A stretch of DNA of 45,089 nucleotides. Source: an uncultured Anaerolineae bacterium (GTDB lineage Bacteria > Chloroflexota > Anaerolineae > Anaerolineales > Villigracilaceae). A program made the translations under genes and the position numbers. Shown here one piece after another: positions 36,839 through 44,969 of the stretch. Location of the stretch: NCBI GenBank assembly GCA_903822545.1, contig CAIJPN010000144.1:1-45089 (forward strand), written 5' to 3'. Under the pieces are notes generated by a model, which was given only the letters and a program-made list of their open reading frames with translations, ran no database searches and was not told the DNA's origin. Within the stretch, counting starts at the first letter, position 1. Each line of letters starts with the position of its first letter.

Positions 36839-37486
36839 ATGACCACCATTATCCTTGTTGACGATCATTCCGTTCTCCGCTCCGGGTTGAAGCTGCTGTT
36901 AGAAAGCCAACCCGACCTGAAAGTGATTGGAGAAGCCTCCAGCGGCCTCGAAGCCCTGGAACTGGCGAGCAAACTCCGGCCTGATTTGATCCTGCTTGAC
37001 CTTTCGATGCCTGGCCTGGGCGGGTTGGATGCGCTTCCAGCGCTGAGAAAAACCATCTCTTCGACCAAAATCCTGGTTCTTACCATGCACGATGAGCCGC
37101 AATACCTGCGCTCCGCACTCAAAAGCGGAGCGTCTGGCTATGTACTAAAAAAGGCCGTCGATGCCGAACTGATTTCTGCTATTCGTTCTGTCTTGCGTGG
37201 TGAAATGTATGTCCACCCTTCCATGACGCGCACCCTGCTTGATGATATGCTTCCTCACGCCGGAGAGAGCCTGCCCGATGCCTGGAATACACTCAGTGAT
37301 CGTGAGCAGGGTGTATTAAGGCTGGTGGCCCTGGGGCATACATCTGCAGAAATTGCAACGTTACTTAATTTGAGTGATAAAACGGTGGAAACTTATCGCG
37401 CGCGCGGCATGGAAAAACTTGGCCTACATAACCGGGCGGCACTGGTGCGGTTTGCCTTGAAGAAGGGCTTGTTGTCAAACGATTAG
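36839..37486 (+). CDS. NarL/FixJ-family response regulator
   Basis: 215 residues. A receiver domain carries the acidic pair D8-D9 and the phospho-acceptor D54 in LILLDLSMPG. A LuxR-type helix-turn-helix follows at about 150-210 (LSDREQGVLRLVALGHTSAE, IATLLNLSDKTVETYRARGM). It is the cognate regulator of the upstream kinase and most likely controls the molybdoenzyme operon that starts 400 bases further on, where several inverted repeats lie. The arrangement of sensor and regulator directly before a B-C-A molybdoenzyme operon matches ttrS-ttrR-ttrBCA. Confidence 0.95.
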   Translation: MTTIILVDDHSVLRSGLKLLLESQPDLKVIGEASSGLEALELASKLRPDLILLDLSMPGLGGLDALPALRKTISSTKILVLTMHDEPQYLRSALKSGASGYVLKKAVDAELISAIRSVLRGEMYVHPSMTRTLLDDMLPHAGESLPDAWNTLSDREQGVLRLVALGHTSAEIATLLNLSDKTVETYRARGMEKLGLHNRAALVRFALKKGLLSND

Positions 37487-37701
37487 GGTGTGTTTGGGTT
37501 GCTTTGTTCAAATCACGCGCAAAAAAACAAAATGGGGTCTGTTGGCGCGTGGCAGGTATTCGTAGATTGTATAGACTGGTTGGGTCAAATAAATCAAAAT
37601 ATCCACCTGAATATTCTCGCTAAAATGCTGCGAAAGCTGTCCACCTGCCGGTTTGACGGTTTCCTGCCAGGAATCGTTGAAGGCGCCTTTGCACCTAAAC
37701 T

Positions 37702-37735
37702 TCATATTCGCGAAGGTGAATATGACAAGTGTCAT
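37702..37735. promoter_or_regulatory. Inverted repeats before the molybdoenzyme operon
   Basis: TCATATTC (37702-37709) pairs with GAATATGA (37718-37725), and the adjoining ATGACAAGTGTCAT (37722-37735) is a perfect palindrome with a two-base centre. Together with TGTAGG/CCTACA at 37764-37782 these are the only clear symmetric sites in the 400-base gap 37487-37890, which has no gene. They are candidate sites for the NarL-type regulator or a CRP/FNR-type activator. Confidence 0.5.
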
Positions 37736-37763
37736 TGTTTTGCGGGAACATTGTCACCCGGTT

Positions 37764-37782
37764 TGTAGGATTTTCCCCTACA
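37764..37782. promoter_or_regulatory. TAGG-N7-CCTA inverted repeat, candidate NarL-type site
   Basis: TGTAGG and CCTACA flank a seven-base centre, ATTTTCC. NreC-type regulators of the NarL family bind TAGGG/CCCTA inverted repeats, and this site is close to that form. The match is suggestive only. Confidence 0.35.
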
Positions 37783-37890
37783 GACCCGTAAAAAGAGAGG
37801 GATTTTTCCTGCTACAAAGCCACCTTGATGATGAGTAAAGTAGGGGGAGTGGTATTGCTTTTCAAATTCTTACTTTCTTTAGGAGGCACT

Positions 37891-38637
37891 ATGGCTGAAG
37901 CACCGAAAGATGTTCTTGTGCGAATGCGTGATGACCTTCAGCGCGCTCTTGAAAAAGCGCCTGGAGACCGCCGTTGGGTAATGGTGATTGACCTGCGCAA
38001 ATGCGTGGGTTGCCATGCCTGCACCATTGCGTGTGTTGCCGAGAATAAGCTACCCCCTGGCGTAGTTTATCGTCCAGTTTTGGAACAAGAACGTGGAACA
38101 TACCCCAATGTTTCGCGTATGTTTGTGCCGCGCCCATGTATGCAGTGCGATAACCCACCCTGCACCCAGGTTTGTCCGGTAACGGCCACATACAAGAATG
38201 CAGAAGGTGTTGTGGATGTAAATTATGAAGATTGCATCGGTTGTCGCGCATGTATCGTGGCCTGCCCCTATGGTGCTCGCACATCTGACTTTGGCTATAC
38301 CTACCTGGAAGAACTGCCAGTATTGGATGGCGCAATCGTTGGTCGTGTAACGTCCGAAGAATATGAGCGTTCAGCCAACTATGAATATGGCAAAGAATAT
38401 CCGCGACTTAATCATCGTGCTTCACCGATTGGCAACGCTCGCAAATGTCACTTCTGCTTGCACCGTATTCATGAAGGTGAACTTCCGGCCTGCACAACAA
38501 CTTGTATTGGCCGCGCAACGCTGTACGGCGATGCCAATGACCCCGACAGTGTGGTTTCGGAAATGATTAAACTGCCCAATGTTATTCGGCTTAAGGAAGA
38601 ATTGGGTACCGAACCGCGTGTGTATTACCTGGTGTAG
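37891..38637 (+). CDS. Molybdoenzyme iron-sulfur subunit (TtrB/SrdB-like, four 4Fe-4S clusters)
   Basis: 248 residues from ATG 37891, with a perfect AGGAGG at 37881-37886; the upstream ATG at 37825 lacks a ribosome-binding site. Four cysteine groups are present: [39 protein letters not shown], and [20 protein letters not shown], the pattern of DmsB/PsrB/TtrB electron-transfer subunits. It carries electrons between the membrane NrfD subunit and the catalytic molybdenum subunit. It has no Tat signal, so it is probably carried out with the catalytic subunit. First gene of the B-C-A operon. Confidence 0.94.
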   Translation: MAEAPKDVLVRMRDDLQRALEKAPGDRRWVMVIDLRKCVGCHACTIACVAENKLPPGVVYRPVLEQERGTYPNVSRMFVPRPCMQCDNPPCTQVCPVTATYKNAEGVVDVNYEDCIGCRACIVACPYGARTSDFGYTYLEELPVLDGAIVGRVTSEEYERSANYEYGKEYPRLNHRASPIGNARKCHFCLHRIHEGELPACTTTCIGRATLYGDANDPDSVVSEMIKLPNVIRLKEELGTEPRVYYLV

Positions 38638-38646
38638 GAGGATGAT

Positions 38647-39843
38647 GTGAAAAAGTCAAGTTTCCCCAAGTGGTTAGATTTCAATGCCATGAGCAGCTTC
38701 GAGCGTGTCACGCTGCTTGCGGGCATAGTAGCGTTTTTGCTTGGTCTCTGGGGTCTGTATACCCGCCTTTTTGTGGGTGAGCGCGAAGTCGGTTATGGCT
38801 CATATGTAGTGTGGGGCCTGTGGGTCACCATGTACCTGTTCCTGGCAGGGATCGCTACCGGATCATACATCCTGGCTGCTTTTGAATATCTCTTCAACAT
38901 TCCACTTTTCAAGGGTGTAGGCAAATCTGCTTTATGGGCTGGCCTGGTTACGATGCCTGGCGCTTTAGCCAGCATTGGTATGGATCTGGGCCACATGGAG
39001 CGCATCATCAAGGTTTACCTTCAGCCAAATTTCTCATCCCTGCTGGCTCAAATGGTATGGGGTTACACCTTGTTCCTCGTCATCACTGTGATCACACTCT
39101 GGATGGCCTTCAAACAAAAAGCTGGCACCCCTGCCGATGGTGCTTTCAAAGCAGTTTTGTGGATTGGCCTGGTAATGTCCATTTTCTTGAGCGGTGGCGT
39201 GGGTGCGCTCCTGGGGGTAAACGCCAGCCGCCCCTACTGGAGCATTGGTCTGCTTTCTGTGCAGTTTCCCATCTATGCCTTTGCTTCGGGCGTTTCATTG
39301 ATGATGATCGTAGTGGGATGGTTCCTGGGATTCAAAGATGAAAAACAGCGCGAGCATCTCTTGCGCTGGCTGGGTTGGGTCGCCATTGGGCTTTCGCTTG
39401 CCAAAATCTACATCCTTTGGGCGTATCTTTCGCAGGGTTGGTACAGCAACCTGCCCGGCGTGATTGACCCGATCCGCGAGATCATGTTTGGCAAATACTG
39501 GTGGTACTTCTGGGTTATCCAAATTGCCCTGGGCACCCTTGTTCCGTTGTTTATCCACATGACACCCAAATTGGCTCACAATAACCTGTGGGCAGGGCTG
39601 ACCGGCCTCATGGTGTTGACCGGTTTTGCCGTGGCTCGCGCCAACATTGTGTTCCCCGCCATGACCGTTGAGGCGCTGGATGGGCTTCCGGAAGCCTTTT
39701 TTGGCCCGCACCTGAGCATTACGTATTACCCGACCCTCCTTGAGTGGTCTGTAACCCTGGGCGTGTTGGGCGGTGTTACGCTGTTTTTCCTGCTTGGCGC
39801 GCGCTATCTCTCCATTTTCAATAAGCCCTCGGAGGTGAAGTAA
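38647..39843 (+). CDS. NrfD/PsrC-family membrane subunit of molybdoenzyme
   Basis: 398 residues starting at GTG 38647, five bases after AGGAGG that overlaps the preceding stop. It is strongly hydrophobic with about nine or ten membrane helices, among them VTLLAGIVAFLLGLWGLY and IGLVMSIFLSGGVGALLGVN. The DLGHMERIIKVYLQPNFSS segment is typical of NrfD/PsrC proteins. This subunit exchanges electrons with the quinone pool and anchors the complex. It overlaps the catalytic-subunit gene by one base (TAATG). Confidence 0.94.
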   Translation: MKKSSFPKWLDFNAMSSFERVTLLAGIVAFLLGLWGLYTRLFVGEREVGYGSYVVWGLWVTMYLFLAGIATGSYILAAFEYLFNIPLFKGVGKSALWAGLVTMPGALASIGMDLGHMERIIKVYLQPNFSSLLAQMVWGYTLFLVITVITLWMAFKQKAGTPADGAFKAVLWIGLVMSIFLSGGVGALLGVNASRPYWSIGLLSVQFPIYAFASGVSLMMIVVGWFLGFKDEKQREHLLRWLGWVAIGLSLAKIYILWAYLSQGWYSNLPGVIDPIREIMFGKYWWYFWVIQIALGTLVPLFIHMTPKLAHNNLWAGLTGLMVLTGFAVARANIVFPAMTVEALDGLPEAFFGPHLSITYYPTLLEWSVTLGVLGGVTLFFLLGARYLSIFNKPSEVK

Positions 39844-42800
39844 TGAACACCCAACAACCCAAAGATTGCCAAATTTCACGGCGTGATTTCTTGAAACTTT
39901 CAGGCATAACCAGCGCAGCAACAGCTTTCCTGGGTTCCCTGCCGCATGTCCAAGACGTTCTGGCACAGGGTGCAGGCAATTCCGCCTACAAACTGGCCGA
40001 TGCCGCCAACCAGGTTTACTCGGTTTGCCAGCAGTGCAATACGCAATGCGGCATCAAAGTCAAAATTGTAAATGGCGTGGCCGTCAAAATCGAGGGCAAC
40101 CCCTATTCTCCCTGGAATATGGTTCCACACCTGCCCTACGACACCCCGATCGCCGAAATGGGGCCAGTGGATGCCCCACTCTGCCCCAAAGGCCAGGCGG
40201 GCTTACAAACCGCCTACGATCCCTTCCGCATTACCCAGGTGCTGAAACGCTCCGGGAAACGCGGCGAGAACAAATGGGTCACCATTCCCTTTGACCAGGC
40301 CATCACCGAAATCGTGGAAGGCGGCAAACTGTTCGCCAATGTTCCTGGTGAAGAAGGCCGTGAAGTGGAAGGCCTGCGCTCATTGCGCGCTTTGACCGAT
40401 GCCAAAGTGATGAAGTCGATGAATACCGCCATCGGCGCTATCCGGTCGGAAAAAGATGTTGAGAAAAAGAAAGCCTTGATCGAAAAATTTAAAACCGATT
40501 TCGCTGCTGACCTGGACAAGATGATCGACCCTGATCATCCCGATTTTGGCCCCAAAAACAACCAGATTTTGTACTTCTGGGGGCGCAAGAAGGGCGGGCG
40601 TTCGGATATTGCACATCGCTTCTTTGGCTCTGGCCTTGGCACTACCAACCGTCACGGCCATACTACCGTCTGCCAGGGTTCGCTGTACTTCTCAGGCAAA
40701 TCCATGAGCGACCAGTGGGATGCCGCTACCGCCAAGTTTACCGGCGGCGCCAAAGCCTATTGGATGGGCGACACCGCCAGCGCCGATTTTGTCATTTTCG
40801 TGGGTGCATCACCCTTCGAAGGAAACTATGGCCCCACCAACCGCGTGCCACGCATCACCGAGCGGTTTGCTACAGGCGAGATGAAGTTCGCAGTCATTGA
40901 CCCGCGCCTTTCAAAAATCGGCGGCAAAGCCTGGAAATGGCTTCCCAATAGACCCGGCTCCGAAGGCGCAATTGCCCTGGCAATGATCCAGTGGGTGATT
41001 GCCAACGAGCGCTACGATGCCAAATACCTGGGCCTGGCCAACAAAGCGGCTTCATCCAAAGCCAAGGAACCGACCTGGTGTAACGCCGCCTGGCTGGTGA
41101 AAGTCGATAAAGAAAAAGGCACCCCAGGCAAATTCCTGCGCGGCTCAGAACTGAAACTTGTTGAAAAGAAAGAAACCGAAAAAGATGGCGTCAAGACCGT
41201 CACCTATGAGAGCATCCCTGCTGCCGATGGTGCAACCCCGGTCGTCTATGTCACCGACCCGTTTGTGGTACTGGATGCTGATGGCAAGCCCGTCCTGTTC
41301 GATCCGAACGATGCTGAGAATCCTGTTGTTGCCGGGCAATTGTTCGTTGAAAACGCCACAGTGGGCGAGTTTACCGTTAAGACCAGCCTGCAACTCCTGA
41401 AAGAATCAGCCAATGCCAAGACTATCGAAGAATGGGCTGAAATCGCTGGCTTGCGTGCCGGGGACATTGAAGAACTGGCATTTGAGTTTACATCGCACGG
41501 CAAAAACGCCTGCGTGGATATCCACCGCGGCGTCAGCCAGCACACCAATGGTTACTACAACGTAATCTCATGGTACAACCTGGCCCTGCTCATTGGCAAC
41601 TTTGACTGGCGCGGTGGGCAGGTTTACGCCAGCACCTATGATCTTTCCGGCGCAAAAGCCGAAGGCCCCATCTTGTTCAGCAAAGCCGACCCTGGCGCGT
41701 TGGTTCCATTTGGCCTGAGCCTGATCCGCCACGATGTCAAATACGAAGAATCCACCATCTACATGGATCTGCCCGAAGACCAGCATTACCCCGCCAAACG
41801 CAACTGGTATCCATTGGCATCAGATGTATACGAGGAAATCATCCCATCCGCAGGCGATATGTACCCGTATCCGATCAAAGCCGCCTTCATGTACATGGGC
41901 TCACCGGTCTACTCCCTGCCTGGCGGCCACACCTGGATCGAAATCCTCTCGAATGTAGAAAAACTGCCCCTGTTTGTTGCCAATGACCTCATCGTCGGCG
42001 AAACCAGCATGTATGCCGATTACATCTTCCCCGATGTCTCTTACCTGGAACGCTGGGAGTTCAGCGGCTCGCATCCCAACATTACCTTCAAAGTGCAGGG
42101 TGTGCGCAACCCGACCATCGCCCCGCTGACAGGGACTGTCAAAGTCTATGGGCAGGAGATGGCATCGCAGTTCGAGGCCATGCTGCTGGCCCTGGCCGAG
42201 AAGTTGGAACTGCCCAACTTTGGCCCGAATGGCCTGGGCGAAGGTATCGATTTCAATCACCCCGATGACCTGTACATTCGCATGGTGATGAACCTGGCCT
42301 ATGGCGAAAAGAAAGAATTTGAAGACGCTGTTCCCGAGGCATCACCAGAAGAAATTGACCTGTACATCAAATCACATGCCCACCTGCCCAAAGCAGTCTT
42401 CGACCCAGAGCGCTGGCAGAAAATCGCGGGCGACCTGTGGCCGCGTGTGGTCACAGTTATGGCACGTGGTGGGCGTTTCCAGGCATATGAGAAAGGCTAT
42501 CCTGGCGATGGTGTTCGCGCTGGCTCCTTTGATGAACCTTACATCATTCCAACCGGCGTAAAATATGGCAAGCTCATCAACATGTACCTGGAAAAGAACG
42601 TCAGCATCAAGCACTCAGGCACAGGCAAAGCGCTTTCTCCGGTGCCAACCTACGTTGAGCCGTACATGGGCTTTGACGGCAATGTCATTGATGATGAAAA
42701 AGACGGCTACGATCTGAAACTCATTACCTATCGTGAAATTGCCCAGACCAAGAGCCGCACCCAGGGCAACTACTGGCTAAAAGCTATCCTACCGGAAAAC

Positions 42801-43184
42801 TTCCTTTTGATGAACTCGGTAGATGCTGCCAAACGCGGCCTGCACGATGGTCAAACCGTGCGCATCTCATCTGCCAGCAACCCCAATGGTGAATGGGACT
42901 TTGGCGAGACCGGCAAACGCCGCATCGAAGGCAAGCTCAAAGTTGTTGAAGGCATGCGCCCCGGCGTTGTTGCATTCGCTCTTGGCTTTGGCCACTGGGC
43001 CTATGGTTCTCAAGATATCAGCATTAATGGCACCACCATTTTGGGTGATGAGCGCCGTTTCGAAGGTTTCCATGCCAATGCAGCCATGCGCACTGACCCA
43101 CTGGTGACCAATACCTGCCTGTTTGACCCCGTTGGTGGCTCGGCGGTGTTCTATGACACCCAGGTAAAGGTTGAGAAAGTTTAA
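39843..43184 (+). CDS. Molybdopterin oxidoreductase catalytic subunit, Tat-exported (TtrA/SrdA/ArrA/PsrA clade)
   Basis: 1113 residues, long for the DMSO reductase superfamily and nearest to TtrA/SrdA size. It has a twin-arginine signal (SRRDFLKLSG), an N-terminal 4Fe-4S site C62-x2-C65-x3-C69 with C114 (LCPKGQAG), and a likely cysteine molybdenum ligand, C277 in GHTTVCQGSLYF. A Cys ligand places it among reductases of sulfur, arsenic or selenium oxyanions rather than Ser- or Asp-type enzymes. The C-terminal cofactor domain follows TYREIAQTKSRTQGNYWL. GGAGGTG precedes the start. The gene order B-C-A and the upstream two-component system fit tetrathionate or selenate reductase; arsenate or polysulfide cannot be excluded. 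Confidence 0.92.
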   Translation: MNTQQPKDCQISRRDFLKLSGITSAATAFLGSLPHVQDVLAQGAGNSAYKLADAANQVYSVCQQCNTQCGIKVKIVNGVAVKIEGNPYSPWNMVPHLPYDTPIAEMGPVDAPLCPKGQAGLQTAYDPFRITQVLKRSGKRGENKWVTIPFDQAITEIVEGGKLFANVPGEEGREVEGLRSLRALTDAKVMKSMNTAIGAIRSEKDVEKKKALIEKFKTDFAADLDKMIDPDHPDFGPKNNQILYFWGRKKGGRSDIAHRFFGSGLGTTNRHGHTTVCQGSLYFSGKSMSDQWDAATAKFTGGAKAYWMGDTASADFVIFVGASPFEGNYGPTNRVPRITERFATGEMKFAVIDPRLSKIGGKAWKWLPNRPGSEGAIALAMIQWVIANERYDAKYLGLANKAASSKAKEPTWCNAAWLVKVDKEKGTPGKFLRGSELKLVEKKETEKDGVKTVTYESIPAADGATPVVYVTDPFVVLDADGKPVLFDPNDAENPVVAGQLFVENATVGEFTVKTSLQLLKESANAKTIEEWAEIAGLRAGDIEELAFEFTSHGKNACVDIHRGVSQHTNGYYNVISWYNLALLIGNFDWRGGQVYASTYDLSGAKAEGPILFSKADPGALVPFGLSLIRHDVKYEESTIYMDLPEDQHYPAKRNWYPLASDVYEEIIPSAGDMYPYPIKAAFMYMGSPVYSLPGGHTWIEILSNVEKLPLFVANDLIVGETSMYADYIFPDVSYLERWEFSGSHPNITFKVQGVRNPTIAPLTGTVKVYGQEMASQFEAMLLALAEKLELPNFGPNGLGEGIDFNHPDDLYIRMVMNLAYGEKKEFEDAVPEASPEEIDLYIKSHAHLPKAVFDPERWQKIAGDLWPRVVTVMARGGRFQAYEKGYPGDGVRAGSFDEPYIIPTGVKYGKLINMYLEKNVSIKHSGTGKALSPVPTYVEPYMGFDGNVIDDEKDGYDLKLITYREIAQTKSRTQGNYWLKAILPENFLLMNSVDAAKRGLHDGQTVRISSASNPNGEWDFGETGKRRIEGKLKVVEGMRPGVVAFALGFGHWAYGSQDISINGTTILGDERRFEGFHANAAMRTDPLVTNTCLFDPVGGSAVFYDTQVKVEKV

Positions 43185-43193
43185 TACCGATCA

Positions 43194-43229
43194 CGGGTGA
43201 CAGTCACTTCTTCAAGTGACTGTCACCCG
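43194..43229. terminator. Perfect 16-base hairpin between the catalytic subunit and tatA
   Basis: CGGGTGACAGTCACTT (43194-43209) pairs fully with AAGTGACTGTCACCCG (43214-43229) around CTTC. No T-run follows, and tatA starts 17 bases later, so it is more likely an mRNA-stabilising or attenuating stem than a full terminator. Confidence 0.7.
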
Positions 43230-43246
43230 CCCCAAAGGAACCCCCT

Positions 43247-43396
43247 ATGTTTTCACTTGGTACACCCGAACTACTGATCTTGCTTGCAATCATAATCATT
43301 TTGTTTGGTGCTGGTCGTATTGGTAAAATAGCAACAGAACTTGGATCTGGCTTAAAAGCCTTCAAAGAAAACTTGCAAAGCGAACAAAAACAATAA
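43247..43396 (+). CDS. tatA: Sec-independent translocase protein TatA/E
   Basis: 49 residues, a minimal TatA. It has a short N-terminus, one membrane helix (PELLILLAIIIILFGAGRIG) with the conserved FG at the helix end, and an amphipathic helix (KIATELGSGLKAFKENL). AAGGAACC lies upstream. TatA forms the pore through which folded Tat substrates leave the cell. Placed directly after the gene of a Tat-dependent molybdoenzyme, it probably serves its export. No tatB or tatC is present in the window. Confidence 0.93.
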   Translation: MFSLGTPELLILLAIIIILFGAGRIGKIATELGSGLKAFKENLQSEQKQ

Positions 43397-43436
43397 TTTT
43401 TACTCCGAAGCCTGTCTGCCTAACCGAAACCGCAAA

Positions 43437-43617
43437 ATCCCACGCCCTTTGTGGGATGGCAGCAGGACTGTAGAACAGGTTTTAGCCTGCCCTACCAGGT
43501 AAAAGTGGAAACGCTTTTGCCCCCACAAAATCCCGCATTTTGCGAGATATGGAAAGGAGAACCCCAGCATTGCTCCCTGCAAGGCTGTCTCCTTTCCACA
43601 GGAGACAGCCTTTTTTT
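43437..43617 (+). promoter_or_regulatory. Structured leader with terminator/antiterminator choice before fmdE-like gene
   Basis: A hairpin ATCCCAC/GTGGGAT (43437-43457) opens the region. At its end GGCTGTCTCC (43583-43592) and GGAGACAGCC (43601-43610) form a terminator followed by seven T. The segment TCTCCTTTCC (43588-43597), which overlaps the terminator's left arm, is perfectly complementary to GGAAAGGAGA at 43551-43560. The two pairings exclude each other, the classic layout of a riboswitch or attenuator. A TAGAACAGG-TTTTAG-CCTGCCCTA stretch in the middle resembles a dispersed repeat. No known aptamer class was recognised with confidence. Confidence 0.6.
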
Positions 43618-43689
43618 GTCACCCAGCATTCAAAGCTTCTAAACCAACAATGAAAGTAAACAACTTTCTATCCCAAATAAGGAAAAACC

Positions 43690-44310
43690 ATGAACTTGCA
43701 GATCCTCCTCGAAAAATCTGCCCACGGCCATTCTCACCTTTGCCCGCGACAAATCCTTGGCGTGCGGATGGGTTTATTGGGACTAAAAACGATTGGCTTC
43801 GATGCGCCCCCCGCAAAAAAACGCCTGCTTGTCATCGTTGAAACAGATGGGTGCTTTGCCGACGGCATTACTGCCGCCACAAATTGCACCGTAGGGCATC
43901 GCACCCTGCGTGTGGAAGATTTCGGCAAAGCCGCTGCTGTTTTTATAGATACTCTAACCGGCCAGACACTACGCATCGCCCCTGCGCTGGATGTCCGCCA
44001 AAGAGCCTATGCCTATGCTCCAGGCGAATCACGTCACTACTATGCCCAGATGCAAGCCTACCAGGTGATGCCAGATGATGAGATGTTCACTGTCACCCCC
44101 GTACTGCTCAATATATCCAGCGATGCACTTGTTTCACGCCCCGGCATTCGTGTTCACTGCGACGCCTGCGGTGAAGAAATCATGAACGAACGCGAAATTA
44201 AGCATCACGAATTGACACTTTGCCGTTCCTGCGCCGGAAACAGCTATTACCAACTGACCAGGCAAGATATATTTTGGCCTCTTGCAGTTCCGCGCCCAAT
44301 TACAGGCTAA
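43690..44310 (+). CDS. FmdE family protein with C-terminal zinc finger
   Basis: 206 residues; AAGGA lies ahead of the ATG. The FmdE domain shows HGHSHLCPRQILGVRMG, ETDGCFADGITAATNCTVGH and RTLRVEDFGKAA, with conserved Cys and His that could bind a metal or heme. The C-terminal zinc-ribbon has C157-x2-C160 (CDACGEE) and C178-x2-C181 (LCRSCAGN). The name comes from subunit E of molybdenum formylmethanofuran dehydrogenase, but family members are common next to molybdoenzymes in bacteria that make no methane; the function is not established. Its position after a Mo enzyme operon and behind a structured leader suggests a link to Mo or cofactor supply. Confidence 0.9.
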   Translation: MNLQILLEKSAHGHSHLCPRQILGVRMGLLGLKTIGFDAPPAKKRLLVIVETDGCFADGITAATNCTVGHRTLRVEDFGKAAAVFIDTLTGQTLRIAPALDVRQRAYAYAPGESRHYYAQMQAYQVMPDDEMFTVTPVLLNISSDALVSRPGIRVHCDACGEEIMNEREIKHHELTLCRSCAGNSYYQLTRQDIFWPLAVPRPITG

Positions 44311-44362
44311 CACCAGTAATTCCACATTCAAAATTGAGTCGCAGGCAAAAGGGCCAAAATCC

Positions 44363-44487
44363 TAACGCCAGGGCGCAGAGTCGCAAAGGTTTTTTAGAAA
44401 ATTTGGCCTGACCGTTACTCTAATCGGTCTTTTTATCGATTTGCGCGGATAAGTCAAAAAACTTGGCGTCTTTGCGACTTTGCGTTA
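44363..44487. repeat. Inverted repeat of the TAACGC-AAAG type
   Basis: The left arm, TAACGCCAGGGCGCAGAG followed by TCGCAAAGGTTTTTT (44363-44395), pairs imperfectly with a right arm reading AAAAAACTTGGCGTCTTTGC and on to GACTTTGCGTTA (44456-44487). The arms are periodic GCRAAG units, like those at 1971-2026 and 4087-4157 but with another base sequence. Confidence 0.75.
44410..44434 (+). terminator. Terminator after the fmdE-like gene
   Basis: GACCGTTA and TAA-T-CGGTC form a stem with one bulged base, followed by TTTTT (44430-44434). It sits inside the larger inverted repeat at 44363-44487. Confidence 0.55.
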
Positions 44488-44655
44488 ATTCCATTGGTTT
44501 CAAATTTGGAATGGCTGAGGCTAACACTAGCTTACTTGACTTTAGGGTTTGGGTACGGGACGTTGGCCATTTTAGAGTGTGTAACAGGCCACATCCAGTA
44601 GGGAAAACAAGGCAGACCTCGGTACCAGGGTACAGCCACAATCTGCCAGGGATAA

Positions 44656-44841
44656 CTAAAGCGCGCCGATTTCGGCGCGCTTTTTGTCCAAAACCACGTT
44701 GGGTCGCTCCGATGCCCCGGCCACCTGCCCGCAGATCACGGCAGTGGTTTCGGCATCATCGCCCAGGTTGGCGGCAGCCAGTGTCACCGCAGCGGAAAGT
44801 GAATAAGATTCCCGGAAGGCATGGACAAACTCGATGGGCCG
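44656..44841 (-). pseudogene. C-terminal fragment of an ADP-ribosylglycohydrolase
   Basis: Reading leftward from 44841, the frame gives RPIEFVHAFRESYSLSAAV, then TLAAANLGDDAETTAVICGQ and VAGAS, the typical end of ADP-ribosylglycohydrolases (NLGDDADTT...GQxAGA). No start codon or N-terminal domain is present. It joins the dnaE fragment at about 44842 in a different frame, so it is a remnant left by a deletion. It ends at a TAG within a GCGCGCC hairpin (44658-44683). Confidence 0.7.
44658..44683. terminator. GCGCGCCG hairpin with flanking A and T runs
   Basis: AAAGCGCGCCG and CGGCGCGCTTT pair around ATTT, followed on the plus strand by further T residues. It can terminate transcription from either side. 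Confidence 0.75.
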
Positions 44842-44842
44842 G

Positions 44843-44947
44843 TTAGGCGGGCATTCCGCTGGTTTTGGCAGCCTGGGCCAGTTCAGCCGGGAGTGGCAGC
44901 CCTTCGAGCAAGGAGTAGGCGGAGTGAGTGGTCAGGTGGATGTACAT
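44843..44947 (-). pseudogene. dnaE: First 34 codons of DNA polymerase III alpha subunit
   Basis: From the ATG at 44947 the frame reads MYIHLTTHSAYSLLEGLPLP then AELAQAAKTSGMPA and stops. This is the start of the PHP domain of DnaE, which normally continues with LALTDH and over 1000 more residues. The break comes exactly where the sequence switches to the ADP-ribosylglycohydrolase tail, so the gene is truncated, not merely frameshifted. Confidence 0.75.
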
Positions 44948-44969
44948 TCAGCAATTCCAAATCTAAAAA

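Noticed and set aside
39843-43184. Calling the catalytic subunit a definite tetrathionate or arsenate reductase
   Set aside because: Motifs place it in the Cys-ligated clade but do not separate TtrA, SrdA, ArrA and PsrA; phylogeny would be needed.
44420-44641. Minus-strand 73-codon frame between the fmdE-like gene and the glycohydrolase fragment
   Set aside because: It overlaps an inverted repeat and shows no family motif or ribosome-binding site.
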